Source of the DNA: Terriglobia bacterium
GTDB lineage: Bacteria > Acidobacteriota > UBA6911
Length of the DNA stretch: 64,000 nucleotides
Reading direction: 5' to 3'
NCBI GenBank assembly: GCA_020072565.1
Contig: JAIQGI010000019.1
Coordinates: 62,001-126,000 of the forward strand
Positions 25,260-33,733 of the stretch are shown in pieces. How positions within the stretch are numbered: position 1 is the stretch's first letter; every line of letters starts with the position of its first letter. The translations under genes and the position numbers were made by a program. The notes under the pieces are model-generated. The model was given only the letters and a program-made list of their open reading frames with translations, was not told the DNA's origin and ran no database searches.

Positions 25260-26506
25260 CGCCGCACTGCCTCGTACTCGAACTCAGGCTTGCCGGCCGG
25301 ATCCGTTTTCCCGCTCCGGGGCGCCGCAAGCGATTTCGGCGCACCATCGGCGTAGTAGGCGGTAAACTTGCCTTCCAGGATCTCCAGCGCCGTAGCCCGG
25401 CCGTCGTACGCTTCTTTGAGCATTCCGGTATCGATCAGGAAGACATGATTGTCGAAGCGGGGCGTGATGTCGGACTTTGACAGAACCGTGTGGCCTTCCA
25501 CGATGTACAGCGCCTTCAGCCGCGCCAGCATCGCCGTCACCCCGCCCATCAGCTTCTCCTCCGGCTCCTGGGCCAGACCGCGGTACCATAGCGGCCCATC
25601 CGAAGAGGCAGCCATCCAGCTGCTGTAACCGAGCAGCTTCTGCATCGCCTGCACCGCCTCGGGGTCATCGGCCGGGCCGCGCGCCTGCACCCACTTCAAC
25701 TCCTCCCCCACGTACTGGACGGCTTCGGTCAGCGTCATGTAGCGCCAGATCACTTTCTTGTCGGCGAGCAATCGCCACAAGGAGTCGAATCCTGTCAACT
25801 CGGAGCGGACCTGATCATCCAGTTCGGCGACGTTGCGGAACTTGAGCGAAGGATTCAAGCCTCCGTGCACAAACACGCCCTCACCAATCTGGACAACCGC
25901 GTGATGGCTGCGGATCCAGCGACCGTACTTGCCTTCAGAGCCGAAGGCATCGTAATACTCAAAGAAGCCCGGCGGATGCGCGTCCGTCCACTTACGGCGC
26001 GCGGCTTCATCGCCCGGGGGCACGGCCGCGTGGGAGTGGTCCTTGTGGGCGGAGAGAAATTTCACATAGTCCTGAAGGGCCTGTTCGCGCACCTTTTCCG
26101 ATTGGTCCGTGGCAAAGGTCCGGAATATCTCGGCCGTGACGTAGCGCAGGTCACCCATGACGTTCATCGCTTCGTGATTGCCCAACAGAGGAACCACTTT
26201 CCCGCCTGCCCTCTCAGCCTGGCGTTGGAGCTCCATCAGCAGGTCGAGGCACGCGCGCGATTGGGTGCCTCGATCAATGACATCGCCGGTTTGAACCAGC
26301 GTGGTTGAACCGCCTGCCCATTGGCGGTCCCCGTCAATCAGCCCGGTATGCTGCAAGATTGCCACCAGTTGCGAGTACGCGCCGTGAACATCGCCGACGG
26401 CAACCACGCGCGTGGGTGCAGCGGCTCCCACAACCGGCGGCAGCAGCAGGACAACAGCGAAACAAGCCACGAGGATTCGAAGCGCCGGGCACGTTTTCAC
26501 TCTCAT
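25256..26506 (-). CDS. secreted PPP-family (Shewanella-like) protein phosphatase
   Basis: 416 aa from the ATG at 26506; upstream in-frame starts extend it without a ribosome-binding site. Signal peptide at about 1-28 (ILVACFAVVLLLPPVVGAAA). Calcineurin-like PPP core with all metal motifs: VVAVGDVHGAYSQLV, VQTGDVIDRGTQSR, VPLLGNHEAMNVMG, FVHGGLNP and YIVEGHTVL. The order and the GDVIDRG/GNHE pair match PPP-type Ser/Thr (and Tyr) phosphatases of the Shewanella-like group, many of which are periplasmic. It is the first gene of an operon with the NTT-HEAT gene (4-nt overlap) and the cNMP-like gene. An exported protein phosphatase beside an exported kinase-like gene (30482) on the divergent arm suggests opposing roles; that is inference. 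Confidence 0.88.
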   Translation of the reverse strand: MRVKTCPALRILVACFAVVLLLPPVVGAAAPTRVVAVGDVHGAYSQLVAILQHTGLIDGDRQWAGGSTTLVQTGDVIDRGTQSRACLDLLMELQRQAERAGGKVVPLLGNHEAMNVMGDLRYVTAEIFRTFATDQSEKVREQALQDYVKFLSAHKDHSHAAVPPGDEAARRKWTDAHPPGFFEYYDAFGSEGKYGRWIRSHHAVVQIGEGVFVHGGLNPSLKFRNVAELDDQVRSELTGFDSLWRLLADKKVIWRYMTLTEAVQYVGEELKWVQARGPADDPEAVQAMQKLLGYSSWMAASSDGPLWYRGLAQEPEEKLMGGVTAMLARLKALYIVEGHTVLSKSDITPRFDNHVFLIDTGMLKEAYDGRATALEILEGKFTAYYADGAPKSLAAPRSGKTDPAGKPEFEYEAVRR

Positions 26507-26743
26507 GGACAGCCCCCTTGTGTGTGAGGTCACTCTAATCCGTCCTACCTCATGTTGCAAGAATTCCTTGATTTGCCGGGCATATTGCCTGGGCGGCGAC
26601 CCATCGGTCACGCCACCCATCCGGTCGTGGATTCGCCTTGGAGTTATCCAATAACGGGATTGATATTCGTGCCCCGCCCGCGCTAAGCTGGGGCGAGCAT
26701 ACGGCATCACATCTCATTTTTCCGAGAATTTCGCGGAAACGAT

Positions 26744-29700
26744 ATGGGTCGACCATTCCTACGACGCCTGCTTCAACCCGTTGCCCAGATCCAGGAAAAG
26801 GAAGTACTCACTGCGTTCCTCATGTTCTCGTACTCGTTCCTGGCAATGACCACCTACAACATCATTCAGCCAGTTCAGCGCGCGTTATTTATCGATAGTC
26901 TGGGAGCGGTAAGGATTCCGTTTGCCCAACTGGCGGCCGGCATGTCTATCGGCGTGATAATGACCGGTTACACCTGGCTGATGAGCCGGCTCCCGCGCCG
27001 CTGGTCAATCCCGATCACGCAAGGGGGCATAGCGATCCTGTTTGTCGCCTTCTGGTTCCTGTTCAAAACGCTGCCCACCCAGAAATGGGTTGCTGCAGGC
27101 TTTTATGTTTTTGGACTCATCCTCGGCATTCTCCTCATCAGCCAGTTCTGGACGCTGGCAAACGTGGTTTACAATCCGCGTCAAGCGAAGCGGCTCTTCG
27201 GATTCATCGGCGGCGGGTCCTCCCTCGGCGGCGCACTGGGGGCGCTGATATCGTTCTGGTTCGCGAGTAAGGTGGGAACCGTCAATCTGCTCCTTATCAG
27301 CGCCGCCTTCATGCTGGCGAGCATGGCCGTCGTTAGCCTGATCGCCCGAAGGGAACATGTAGGCGAGGAGTCCCACGCCGTGGCAGTGGAAAAAAAAGAA
27401 GGCGTGGGCGCCCGGAGAGCGATCGAGCTGTTGAGAAATTCGAAGCACCTGCGGCTCATTGCGATCGTAATCAGTTTTGGGGCCATCGGTGCCGCCGTCA
27501 TCGACCAGCAGTTAAACATGGCAACCGAGGTGTTCAAGAAACTGCTCGGTAAAGACGCCATGACGACCCTCCTTGCCGAGGTAAGGATCTGGACCTCAGT
27601 CATAGGTTTTCTTGCGCAGATCGTGCTGACCAGTCGCATCCACCGCTACCTCGGTGTCGGATTCGCCCTCATGCTGCTGCCTTTCAGCCTGGGTACATCG
27701 GCGACGATCATGCTGCTCAACGCTGCGCTGTGGGCACCCATGATGGCACGTGTCCTCGACCAGTCTCTGCGTTACACCGTCGACAAGACCACGCGCGAGA
27801 TTCTGTACATGCCGTTGTCCAACGAAATCAAGTACGAGGCAAAACCGTTCGTCGACGTCAGCGTCGATCGATTCGCAAAGGGGCTGACCGCGGTTTTGCT
27901 GCTGATATTGATCCTGCCCGCCCCCTGGGGGATGGGGCTCGGCTGGCAAAAGCTCAGCTATGTAAGCGTCGCGGTGACCGGCATCTGGATCATCATGGCA
28001 GTGCGCGCCAAGCGGGGATATCAGGCGGCGTTTCGTCAGAGCATCCAAACCCGGGAGATAAAACCGGCGGAGGTGCGGCTTGGGGTGGCGGACCTCTCGA
28101 CGATTGAGACCCTCGTCCAGGAATTGGCGAGTCCTGACGAACGCAGGGTGCTGTACGCCTTCGACATGCTCGAATCGCTTGACAAGCGCAACCTGATCAC
28201 GCCGCTGCTGCTCTATCATGAGTCGCCTGCCGTCAGGGTCCGGGCTCTCAGCCTCCTCGCCACAACCCCTTCCAGCGCATCGGCCCGCTGGCTCCCCGCC
28301 ATCCAAGGCATGATGGCGGACGAGAGTCCCGAGGTCCGGGCGGCAGCGGTAGGCGCGCTGGCAAACATACACGACCAGCAGGCAACCGTGCTGGTGAGGC
28401 CCTTCCTTAGTGACAAGAATCCGCGCATCGCGATGACGGCCGCCATGGTCCTCTCCGATAGCGCTCAAGAGGAGGATGTCGCCGCCGCCGAGAACGTGCT
28501 TAAGGACCTGGTGTCGGACACCCGCGAGTCTGCAGCCCAGTCACGGCGTGAGTTCGCCATCGCCTTGCGCCATGTGTCCAAGCCGCACTTCCGGCGCCTG
28601 CTGATCCCGCTTTTGTCCGAAACTAACCTCGAAGTCGCCGAGGAGGCGATGCACACCGTGCGGCAGCTGGGCACTGCGGATTTCATTTTCGTGCCGACCT
28701 TGATCTCCCTGCTCCGCAACCAGAGGCTGAAGAGCAGTTCCCGGGAATTGCTGGTGGGCTACGGCGAGCAGGTCCTGACGATCCTCGGCCATTTCCTGCA
28801 GGACCCGGACGAGGACATATGGGTCCGGCGCCATATTCCCGGCACGATCGCGCGCATTCCTTGCCAGAGAGGTATGGACATTCTCACCGCCGCGCTTGCA
28901 GAGCCGGACGGCTTTCTGCGCTTCAAGGTTCTCACGGCGATAGAGAGAATGCACCGTGAGAACCCGCAGCTCACGTTCGGCCGGGAGCGCATCGAGTCCC
29001 AGGCACTCAACGAAGGCTCTCGCTACCTGGACTACCAGATCCCCTACCGCTATCTCTTCGAGTATGAAAAACTGCCGAAGGACGGCCTCCTCGCCCACGC
29101 GCTCACGGAGAAAATGGGGCGCACTATCGACAGGATCTATCGCCTTCTCGGCCTGCTCTATCCCTGGAAAGATATAGCGGCGGCCCGATGGGCCGTTCAT
29201 CACGGCAGTGCCCGGTCGCGTTCCGCAGCACTGGAGTACCTGGACAACCTCCTGAGAGGACCGCTTAGAAAGAAACTGATGCCGGTCCTCGAGGGGTCAA
29301 CCGTCGCCGGAGAACTGCGCGCACCCACAGGAAACATCGAGCAGACAGTGGTGCGGTTGATCAACGATGCCGATCCGGTGTTGTCGGCATCGGCCGTACT
29401 CTTCGCCTGGCAGATCAAGCTGGGAAACATCAACACAGAACTGGAACACGTGCTCGCTACCCGCGATGCGCGCGATTGGTACGTGTTCGAAGCCGCAAGC
29501 TGGGTGTCGGCGGCTTTCCGTCTGCAGGAATCCAGGCGCCGTGCCCTCTGGATCGAACCCATGCCGACCGTGGAGGTAGCCGAGCGCATGCGTGGCTTGC
29601 CGCTCTTCGCTTCGCTCTCTGTTGACGGACTGTTCCGCATCGCCGGCGCGGGAAACCAGCTGCGTCATGAGGCGGGCCAGGTGCTCTATCAGGAGGGCGC

Positions 29701-30448
29701 CATTCCCGAAGGCCTGCATCTCCTGCTCGATGGCCGAGTATCCTGCAGGACCATGACCGGCGAAACACGGGAAGTCGAGGCGCCGTCGGCTTTGGGCTTT
29801 CACGAGGTGCTCGAGAACAGGCCCACGCACGAAACTGCGCGTACCACCGAGACGGCCGTTTGCCTGGCCCTGCGCGGCGATGAGTTCCGGACTCTCCTGG
29901 CGGATGACACCGAGTTGGTCCAGGGCCTGTTCCGGATGTTATGCTGCGAAGACGGCAATGAGCCCCCCCGATTGATCTTCAAGGGTGAGTGGGCGGCGGA
30001 TAGAGGAATCGTACCGCACGCGGATCTGAAGCCGATCGAAAAGATACTGATCCTCAAGAACATCCCTGTATTTTCCGACGTGAGCGCAGGAGAAATGCCC
30101 AGTCTGGCTGCGATCGCTGTAGACGTGCCTCTCGTGACGGGTGCCGTTTTGTTCGGAGAAGCCGACGCGCCTGCCCTTTACGCGCTCCTCTCAGGGGAGA
30201 TATCCCTGGAGTCGTCCTCCGGCGCGCAGGCGCTCACGGCCGGGCCGGATGATGCCGTCGGGGTCGAACAGACTCTGGCCGGAGTCAGCCTTGGATACGG
30301 CGCCCGCGTCTTGCGCGACGGCATGGCCCTGCGCATCGACCGGGAGGAGCTGTTCGACCTGATGGCTCAGCGCCCGGAATTCCTGCGCCAGCTCTTCAGC
30401 GCGGTTTCACGAGCATGGGCCGTCAGGACCGCAGCGGCATCCGCCTGA
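26744..30448 (+). CDS. NTT-type membrane protein fused to HEAT repeats and two cNMP-like domains
   Basis: 1234 aa. Residues 20-425: NTT/Npt-like membrane domain (FSYSFLAMTTYNIIQPVQRA, SQFWTLANVVYNPRQAKRLF, GFIGGGSSLGGALGALIS and the hallmark YTVDKTTREILYMPLSNEIK). About 440-930: HEAT repeats (LLLYHESPAVRVRALSLLAT, MMADESPEVRAAAVGALANI, PFLSDKNPRIAMTAAMVLSD). C-terminal about 280 residues: two cNMP-binding-like barrels, the first from MRGLPLFASLSVDGLFR with GQVLYQEGAIPEGLHLLLDG, the second from LKNIPVFSDVSAGEM with GAVLFGEADAPALYALLSGE. In both, the phosphate-binding cassette lacks the FGE...R pattern, so they may sense something else or only bind protein. Start at 26744 has a weak ribosome-binding site. 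The kinase-like gene starts 33 bp later on the same strand, so an operon is likely; divergent from the phosphatase operon across 237 bp. Confidence 0.85.
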   Translation: MGRPFLRRLLQPVAQIQEKEVLTAFLMFSYSFLAMTTYNIIQPVQRALFIDSLGAVRIPFAQLAAGMSIGVIMTGYTWLMSRLPRRWSIPITQGGIAILFVAFWFLFKTLPTQKWVAAGFYVFGLILGILLISQFWTLANVVYNPRQAKRLFGFIGGGSSLGGALGALISFWFASKVGTVNLLLISAAFMLASMAVVSLIARREHVGEESHAVAVEKKEGVGARRAIELLRNSKHLRLIAIVISFGAIGAAVIDQQLNMATEVFKKLLGKDAMTTLLAEVRIWTSVIGFLAQIVLTSRIHRYLGVGFALMLLPFSLGTSATIMLLNAALWAPMMARVLDQSLRYTVDKTTREILYMPLSNEIKYEAKPFVDVSVDRFAKGLTAVLLLILILPAPWGMGLGWQKLSYVSVAVTGIWIIMAVRAKRGYQAAFRQSIQTREIKPAEVRLGVADLSTIETLVQELASPDERRVLYAFDMLESLDKRNLITPLLLYHESPAVRVRALSLLATTPSSASARWLPAIQGMMADESPEVRAAAVGALANIHDQQATVLVRPFLSDKNPRIAMTAAMVLSDSAQEEDVAAAENVLKDLVSDTRESAAQSRREFAIALRHVSKPHFRRLLIPLLSETNLEVAEEAMHTVRQLGTADFIFVPTLISLLRNQRLKSSSRELLVGYGEQVLTILGHFLQDPDEDIWVRRHIPGTIARIPCQRGMDILTAALAEPDGFLRFKVLTAIERMHRENPQLTFGRERIESQALNEGSRYLDYQIPYRYLFEYEKLPKDGLLAHALTEKMGRTIDRIYRLLGLLYPWKDIAAARWAVHHGSARSRSAALEYLDNLLRGPLRKKLMPVLEGSTVAGELRAPTGNIEQTVVRLINDADPVLSASAVLFAWQIKLGNINTELEHVLATRDARDWYVFEAASWVSAAFRLQESRRRALWIEPMPTVEVAERMRGLPLFASLSVDGLFRIAGAGNQLRHEAGQVLYQEGAIPEGLHLLLDGRVSCRTMTGETREVEAPSALGFHEVLENRPTHETARTTETAVCLALRGDEFRTLLADDTELVQGLFRMLCCEDGNEPPRLIFKGEWAADRGIVPHADLKPIEKILILKNIPVFSDVSAGEMPSLAAIAVDVPLVTGAVLFGEADAPALYALLSGEISLESSSGAQALTAGPDDAVGVEQTLAGVSLGYGARVLRDGMALRIDREELFDLMAQRPEFLRQLFSAVSRAWAVRTAAASA

Positions 30449-30481
30449 GCCCACCCACCCAAGAAAAAAAATGGAGCATCT

Positions 30482-31306
30482 ATGCTGTGCTTGCGATACA
30501 GGTTGATCGCGTTTCCCCTGATGGCGTGCCTTTCCTGCGCCGTCTCCGCGCGTGCGTGGGAAGGGGAGAAACCCACAGTAGAACAGATGAGGGATTTCCT
30601 GCTGAAAGCCAAGGTGATAGAGAGACAGCGAGTAGGCAAAGGGCTGACCGGCATTTCCAGACTCACCTTGAGTGACGGCAGGATCACTCAGGACGCGGCT
30701 TTCCAGACCATTGATGAAGAGAGACCCGCTGTGGTTCTGTCAACCGGCCAAGTCGAGAGAAACTTCAAGGATTCTTACAAGTTCAACATTGCGGCGTATG
30801 AGCTGTCCAGGATCCTGGGTCTGGGCGACATGATGCCGGTCACGGTCGAGCGCAGAATTGACGGCGTGACGGGTTCATTGAGCTGGTGGCTTCCGTTCAA
30901 GATCGACGAAGAGCAGCGGATGAAAAAAAATATTCAGCCGCCGGACGTAGATGCCTTTAACAAACAGTACTGTAAGATGCTGGTGTTTTCCGAGCTTGTC
31001 TGCGACATCGACCGCAACCTCGGCAATATTCTGTATTCTGAAGACTGGCACATGTGGATGATAGATTTCAGCCGCGCCTTTCGTGTCAATCCTGATCTGG
31101 CGACTCCCAAGAACCTGATCAGGTGCTGGCGACCGCTGCTTGAAAAGCTGCGCCAATTGGATGTTGCGGCACTCAAGGAAATCAAAGACAAGAAGTGGCT
31201 TTCCGACATGGAGATCAGAGGGATGATGGCCCGCCGGGACAAGATCGTGGCCTGTTTCGAGAACCTGATCGCCAAGAAAGGGGAAAAGGCAGTTATTTAC
31301 GATTAG
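30482..31306 (+). CDS. secreted kinase-like protein (HipA/PI4K/FAM20-like fold), paralog K1
   Basis: 274 aa with a signal peptide (LIAFPLMACLSCAVSARA). The body aligns without gaps with 61406-62254 over residues 31-201: LTLSDG, DAAFQ, IAAYEL (107-ish), LGLGDMMPVTVER (112-124), SWWLP, PPDVDA, then ELVCDIDRNLGNIL and WMIDFSRAFR. The last two look like a kinase catalytic loop (D175, D177, N179, N182) and a metal-binding Asp (D195) as in HipA, PI3/4-kinase and FAM20-type kinases, where 'AAYxLxxLLGLxxVPxTV' is also typical. The usual ATP-anchoring Lys after 'AAF' is Gln here. Activity is therefore unproven. It follows the NTT-HEAT-cNMP gene by 33 bp. Not a HipA toxin: it is exported and has no HipB. 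Confidence 0.65.
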   Translation: MLCLRYRLIAFPLMACLSCAVSARAWEGEKPTVEQMRDFLLKAKVIERQRVGKGLTGISRLTLSDGRITQDAAFQTIDEERPAVVLSTGQVERNFKDSYKFNIAAYELSRILGLGDMMPVTVERRIDGVTGSLSWWLPFKIDEEQRMKKNIQPPDVDAFNKQYCKMLVFSELVCDIDRNLGNILYSEDWHMWMIDFSRAFRVNPDLATPKNLIRCWRPLLEKLRQLDVAALKEIKDKKWLSDMEIRGMMARRDKIVACFENLIAKKGEKAVIYD

Positions 31307-31315
31307 CGCGGATTC

Positions 31316-31422
31316 TTCATGAATATGCGACCAAAATGCAGTTTTGGACGCGGAAAGAAGCTGACAGACGCTGATCGTTCGGTTTTGGTCGGCGTGCTGT
31401 TCTGCTTCATGAATATTTCAGG
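31316..31422. repeat. TTCATGAAT-bounded element, copy 2
   Basis: 107 bp, bounded by TTCATGAAT at 31316-31324 and 31406-31414 and ending ATTTCAGG. It matches copy 1 (4132-4237) along the full length with scattered substitutions and one 1-bp indel. GACCAAAA near the left and TTTTGGTC near the right are complementary. It begins 10 bp after the kinase-like gene and lies upstream of a broken padR gene. Confidence 0.8.
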
Positions 31423-31445
31423 CTCGTGCCCTGTACCAGCCGGAT

Positions 31446-31515
31446 TTGCATCAGCTTAAACTTCCTATATAATCTTAGTGTTATCGATCTCCGTTATCGA
31501 GAATCGATATTCGGT
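31446..31515 (+). promoter_or_regulatory. promoter and probable PadR operator
   Basis: TTGCAT at 31446-31451, 16 nt, TATAAT at 31468-31473. Downstream, TTATCGATCTCCGTTATCGA and GAATCGATATTCGG at 31481-31514 contain repeated ATCGAT half-sites, similar to the palindromic TATCGATA-type sites bound by PadR regulators. It precedes the padR fragment, so it is probably the old autoregulatory site. Confidence 0.5.
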
Positions 31516-31516
31516 T

Positions 31517-31699
31517 ATGAATGGAAACGATCTTTTCTTGGGATTGATCCGGCTCCACATCCTTTACCACACGGTTCATGAACCCATCTTCGGCCTCGGC
31601 ATCATCAAGGAGCTTGCGCGTCACGGCTATAGCCTGAACCCCGGGACGCTCTATCCGCTCCTCCACAACATGGAACAAAAAGGGTATCTGCGTTCGTCG
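31517..31699 (+). pseudogene. PadR-family regulator, N-terminal fragment
   Basis: About 61 codons from the ATG at 31517: NDLFLGLIRLHILYHTV, GLGIIKELARHGYSLNPG, TLYPLLHNMEQKGYLRSS. This is the PadR winged helix up to the wing; the rest of the domain and the C-terminal dimer helix are missing. Right after [10 protein letters not shown] the frame continues into unrelated sequence antisense/out of frame with an efflux-adaptor tail. PadR genes in this kind of genome commonly sit ahead of efflux genes, so an internal deletion through padR into the adaptor gene is the simplest reading. Confidence 0.8.
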
Positions 31700-31730
31700 G
31701 TGAAGCGCAGTTGTATGGCCTCGACAACGC

Positions 31731-31958
31731 CGTTATCCGACGTTGTTTGTTCCGCCGACCGCGATCGCAACCACAACAGAGGGGACGTTCGTCAACCGGA
31801 TCACCAACAGTACCGTCGAGTGGGTGCAGGTGAGGCGCGGTGTCACCATGGGAAATCTGGTGGAGGTGTTCGGGAATCTGGCGCCCGGAGATCTCGTCGC
31901 AGTCCGCGGCACGGATGAACTTCGGGCCGGGACTCATGTCAAAGCAAAAAACCAGTAA
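31731..31958 (+). pseudogene. RND/HlyD efflux adaptor, C-terminal fragment
   Basis: About 75 codons ending at the TAA at 31956-31958: [60 protein letters not shown] and VKAKNQ. This is the membrane-proximal beta-domain of periplasmic membrane-fusion proteins (positions after the lipoyl and barrel domains). The first about 300 residues are missing. A TTG at 31743 could start translation but would give only this tail. It forms a scar with the padR fragment just upstream. Confidence 0.75.
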
Positions 31959-32186
31959 GAAGAAAAGAGGAGTCGGGAGTGGGGAGAAGAGTGGCCCCTT
32001 CCTCAGTAGTCCCGATGCTGACGCGATTGACATACCTGCCGCGCCGGCCGCTGCTCGTCCGGCGACGCCGATAAAATCGCGCCATGGGAGGTCATTCTGG
32101 CCCCCGGCTTCTGACTCCCGGCTCCTTTTTTCGCCCGGCGGATGCCTCAGGACGTTCGGACTCCAACCAGTCCGATTCCCGGCACC

Positions 32187-33542
32187 TTATCGGCTCCACC
32201 TGCCGTTTGGAGTCCTGACAGGGCCGGGGTGGAAGAACTTCTCCGGCGTCATCACGCCGTCCTTCTTGAACACCATTCCGTTTTTCATCACGAATTGCAC
32301 ATTGCGCAACGCGTCGATGTCGCTCAGAGGGTTGCCGGGGACCGCAATCATGTCGGCAAAAAAGCCGGGCTTGATCAGGCCTCGCTCCTTGACGATGTCG
32401 GCGGCCTTGTAGCCGTTGATCGTCATGGCTCGCAGGATGTCCGCCTGGGGGATGCCGGCCGCCTTCCAGGTCTCGAGGAAATTGATGGTCAGCTCCCCGC
32501 GTGTCAGCCACTCGCCGGTTTTGGGATCTTTCATCCGTTCGTTCCAGTAGTCAAAGTCGGTCGAGAAGGTGAGCGGCACTTTCTTTTCCCAGGCATCGCG
32601 CAGATTCGCGACCGTCCGCTTGAATGCAGGTTCGCTACCGCGGTAAGGTGTGAACGGAGTGTCGGTGCCTGCCAGGAAGATTCCCTTTTCCGCCATCAGG
32701 CGGTGGTGTTCGGGAGTGAGCGCGTTGTTATGCGCGATGATATAGACCCCCGCCTCGATGGCGCGTTGGGCGCCCTCTGGTGTCTGCACATGCCCTTCGA
32801 CCTTGCAGCCGCCTTTGGCGGCCTCGCTGATAGCGAGCTTGATGTCATCGACCGAATAGCCCCACGGCTTGCAGTCGATGCAGAGCTTGATCGTCCTGGC
32901 TCCGAACAGCATGTTCTCCCGGACGGCGCGGACAATTTCGTCCTGGCTGTTGGCGTCGATGTATTCCGGGAACATGATGTTGTGGTACTTGTACATCTCC
33001 GGCGTCGGCCAGAACTGGCCGCCCGTGCTGCCGATCATGGGCCCCGACGGAATCACCGTGGGGCCGGGCAGCCAGCCCTGCTCAATTGCCTGACGCAGTG
33101 CCGCGTCCGCGTAGAGCGCGTTGTTCCCCACATCGCGAACGACGGTGAAGCCCGAGTTGAGGAGTTGCATCCCATTGGATGCGGCCTGGATGGCGCGCAG
33201 CGGCGTCGAGTCCGTTATGTAGGTGAGGTAGTAGTAGTTGTTTTCCGGCTGCTCCTTGTAGGTCATCGCCATGTGGGTGTGCGCATCGACGAGACCGGGC
33301 AGAACCGTGAGCTTGGAAAGATCTATGACCGTAGCGCCAGCGGGAATGGCCAGGTTCGGCCCGACCGCAGTGATTCTCTCTCCTTCAATCAGGATCACCT
33401 GGTTAGCCGCCGCAGTCCCGGTTTCCGGGTCAACCAGCCGGCCGGCTTTGATCGCCGTCACCGGCGACGGCTGCTGCGCAACCGCGGCCGCAGCGGCCAG
33501 CACTGCCAAAAGCGAGCAGAACACCACGAGATGAGTCTTCAT
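32187..33542 (-). CDS. secreted amidohydrolase (imidazolonepropionase-like)
   Basis: 451 aa with a signal peptide (LVVFCSLLAVLAAAAAVAQQ). Amidohydrolase superfamily: small beta-domain IKAGRLVDPETGTAAANQVI, metal HxH in VLPGLVDAHTHMAM, carboxylated-Lys candidate in ARTIKLCID, His in EGHVQTPEGAQRAI and IIAHNNALTPEHHRLM, and Asp in FSTDFDYW near the C-terminal side, then IKPGFFADMIAVPGNPL. Members of this exported branch act as peptidases or deacylases on small amides; the substrate cannot be told. Start follows GGAGGCAGTC. Monocistronic, between the PadR/MFP scar and the topoisomerase genes. Confidence 0.88.
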   Translation of the reverse strand: MKTHLVVFCSLLAVLAAAAAVAQQPSPVTAIKAGRLVDPETGTAAANQVILIEGERITAVGPNLAIPAGATVIDLSKLTVLPGLVDAHTHMAMTYKEQPENNYYYLTYITDSTPLRAIQAASNGMQLLNSGFTVVRDVGNNALYADAALRQAIEQGWLPGPTVIPSGPMIGSTGGQFWPTPEMYKYHNIMFPEYIDANSQDEIVRAVRENMLFGARTIKLCIDCKPWGYSVDDIKLAISEAAKGGCKVEGHVQTPEGAQRAIEAGVYIIAHNNALTPEHHRLMAEKGIFLAGTDTPFTPYRGSEPAFKRTVANLRDAWEKKVPLTFSTDFDYWNERMKDPKTGEWLTRGELTINFLETWKAAGIPQADILRAMTINGYKAADIVKERGLIKPGFFADMIAVPGNPLSDIDALRNVQFVMKNGMVFKKDGVMTPEKFFHPGPVRTPNGRWSR

Positions 33543-33733
33543 GACTGCCTCCTATCGTGACGGGCATTGAGTGGACTCCTTTAGAGCGCGGGGGCACGGC
33601 ACGGCGCGCCCCCGACATCCGCTGTGGTCACTATCTTATCCAATTCTCAGCAGAACGTGAGCCAGGATTTTCAGCCCCACAGTCAGTGATTGGGGTGTTT
33701 CGTTGTCTAACGAAGGAGCATGCGTGCAGCCTG

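Noticed and set aside
23946-25355. 469-codon open frame on the plus strand
   Set aside because: It is antisense to the NTT-HEAT gene; composition is that of a reverse reading of GC-rich coding DNA (His/Arg/Gln rich) with no motif.
26507-26743. Operator in the divergent region of the NTT island
   Set aside because: I looked for a palindrome or paired promoters and saw nothing clear enough to report.
30482-31306. HipA-type toxin
   Set aside because: The fold resemblance is there, but the protein has an export signal, lacks the HipA N-terminal subdomain and has no HipB neighbour.
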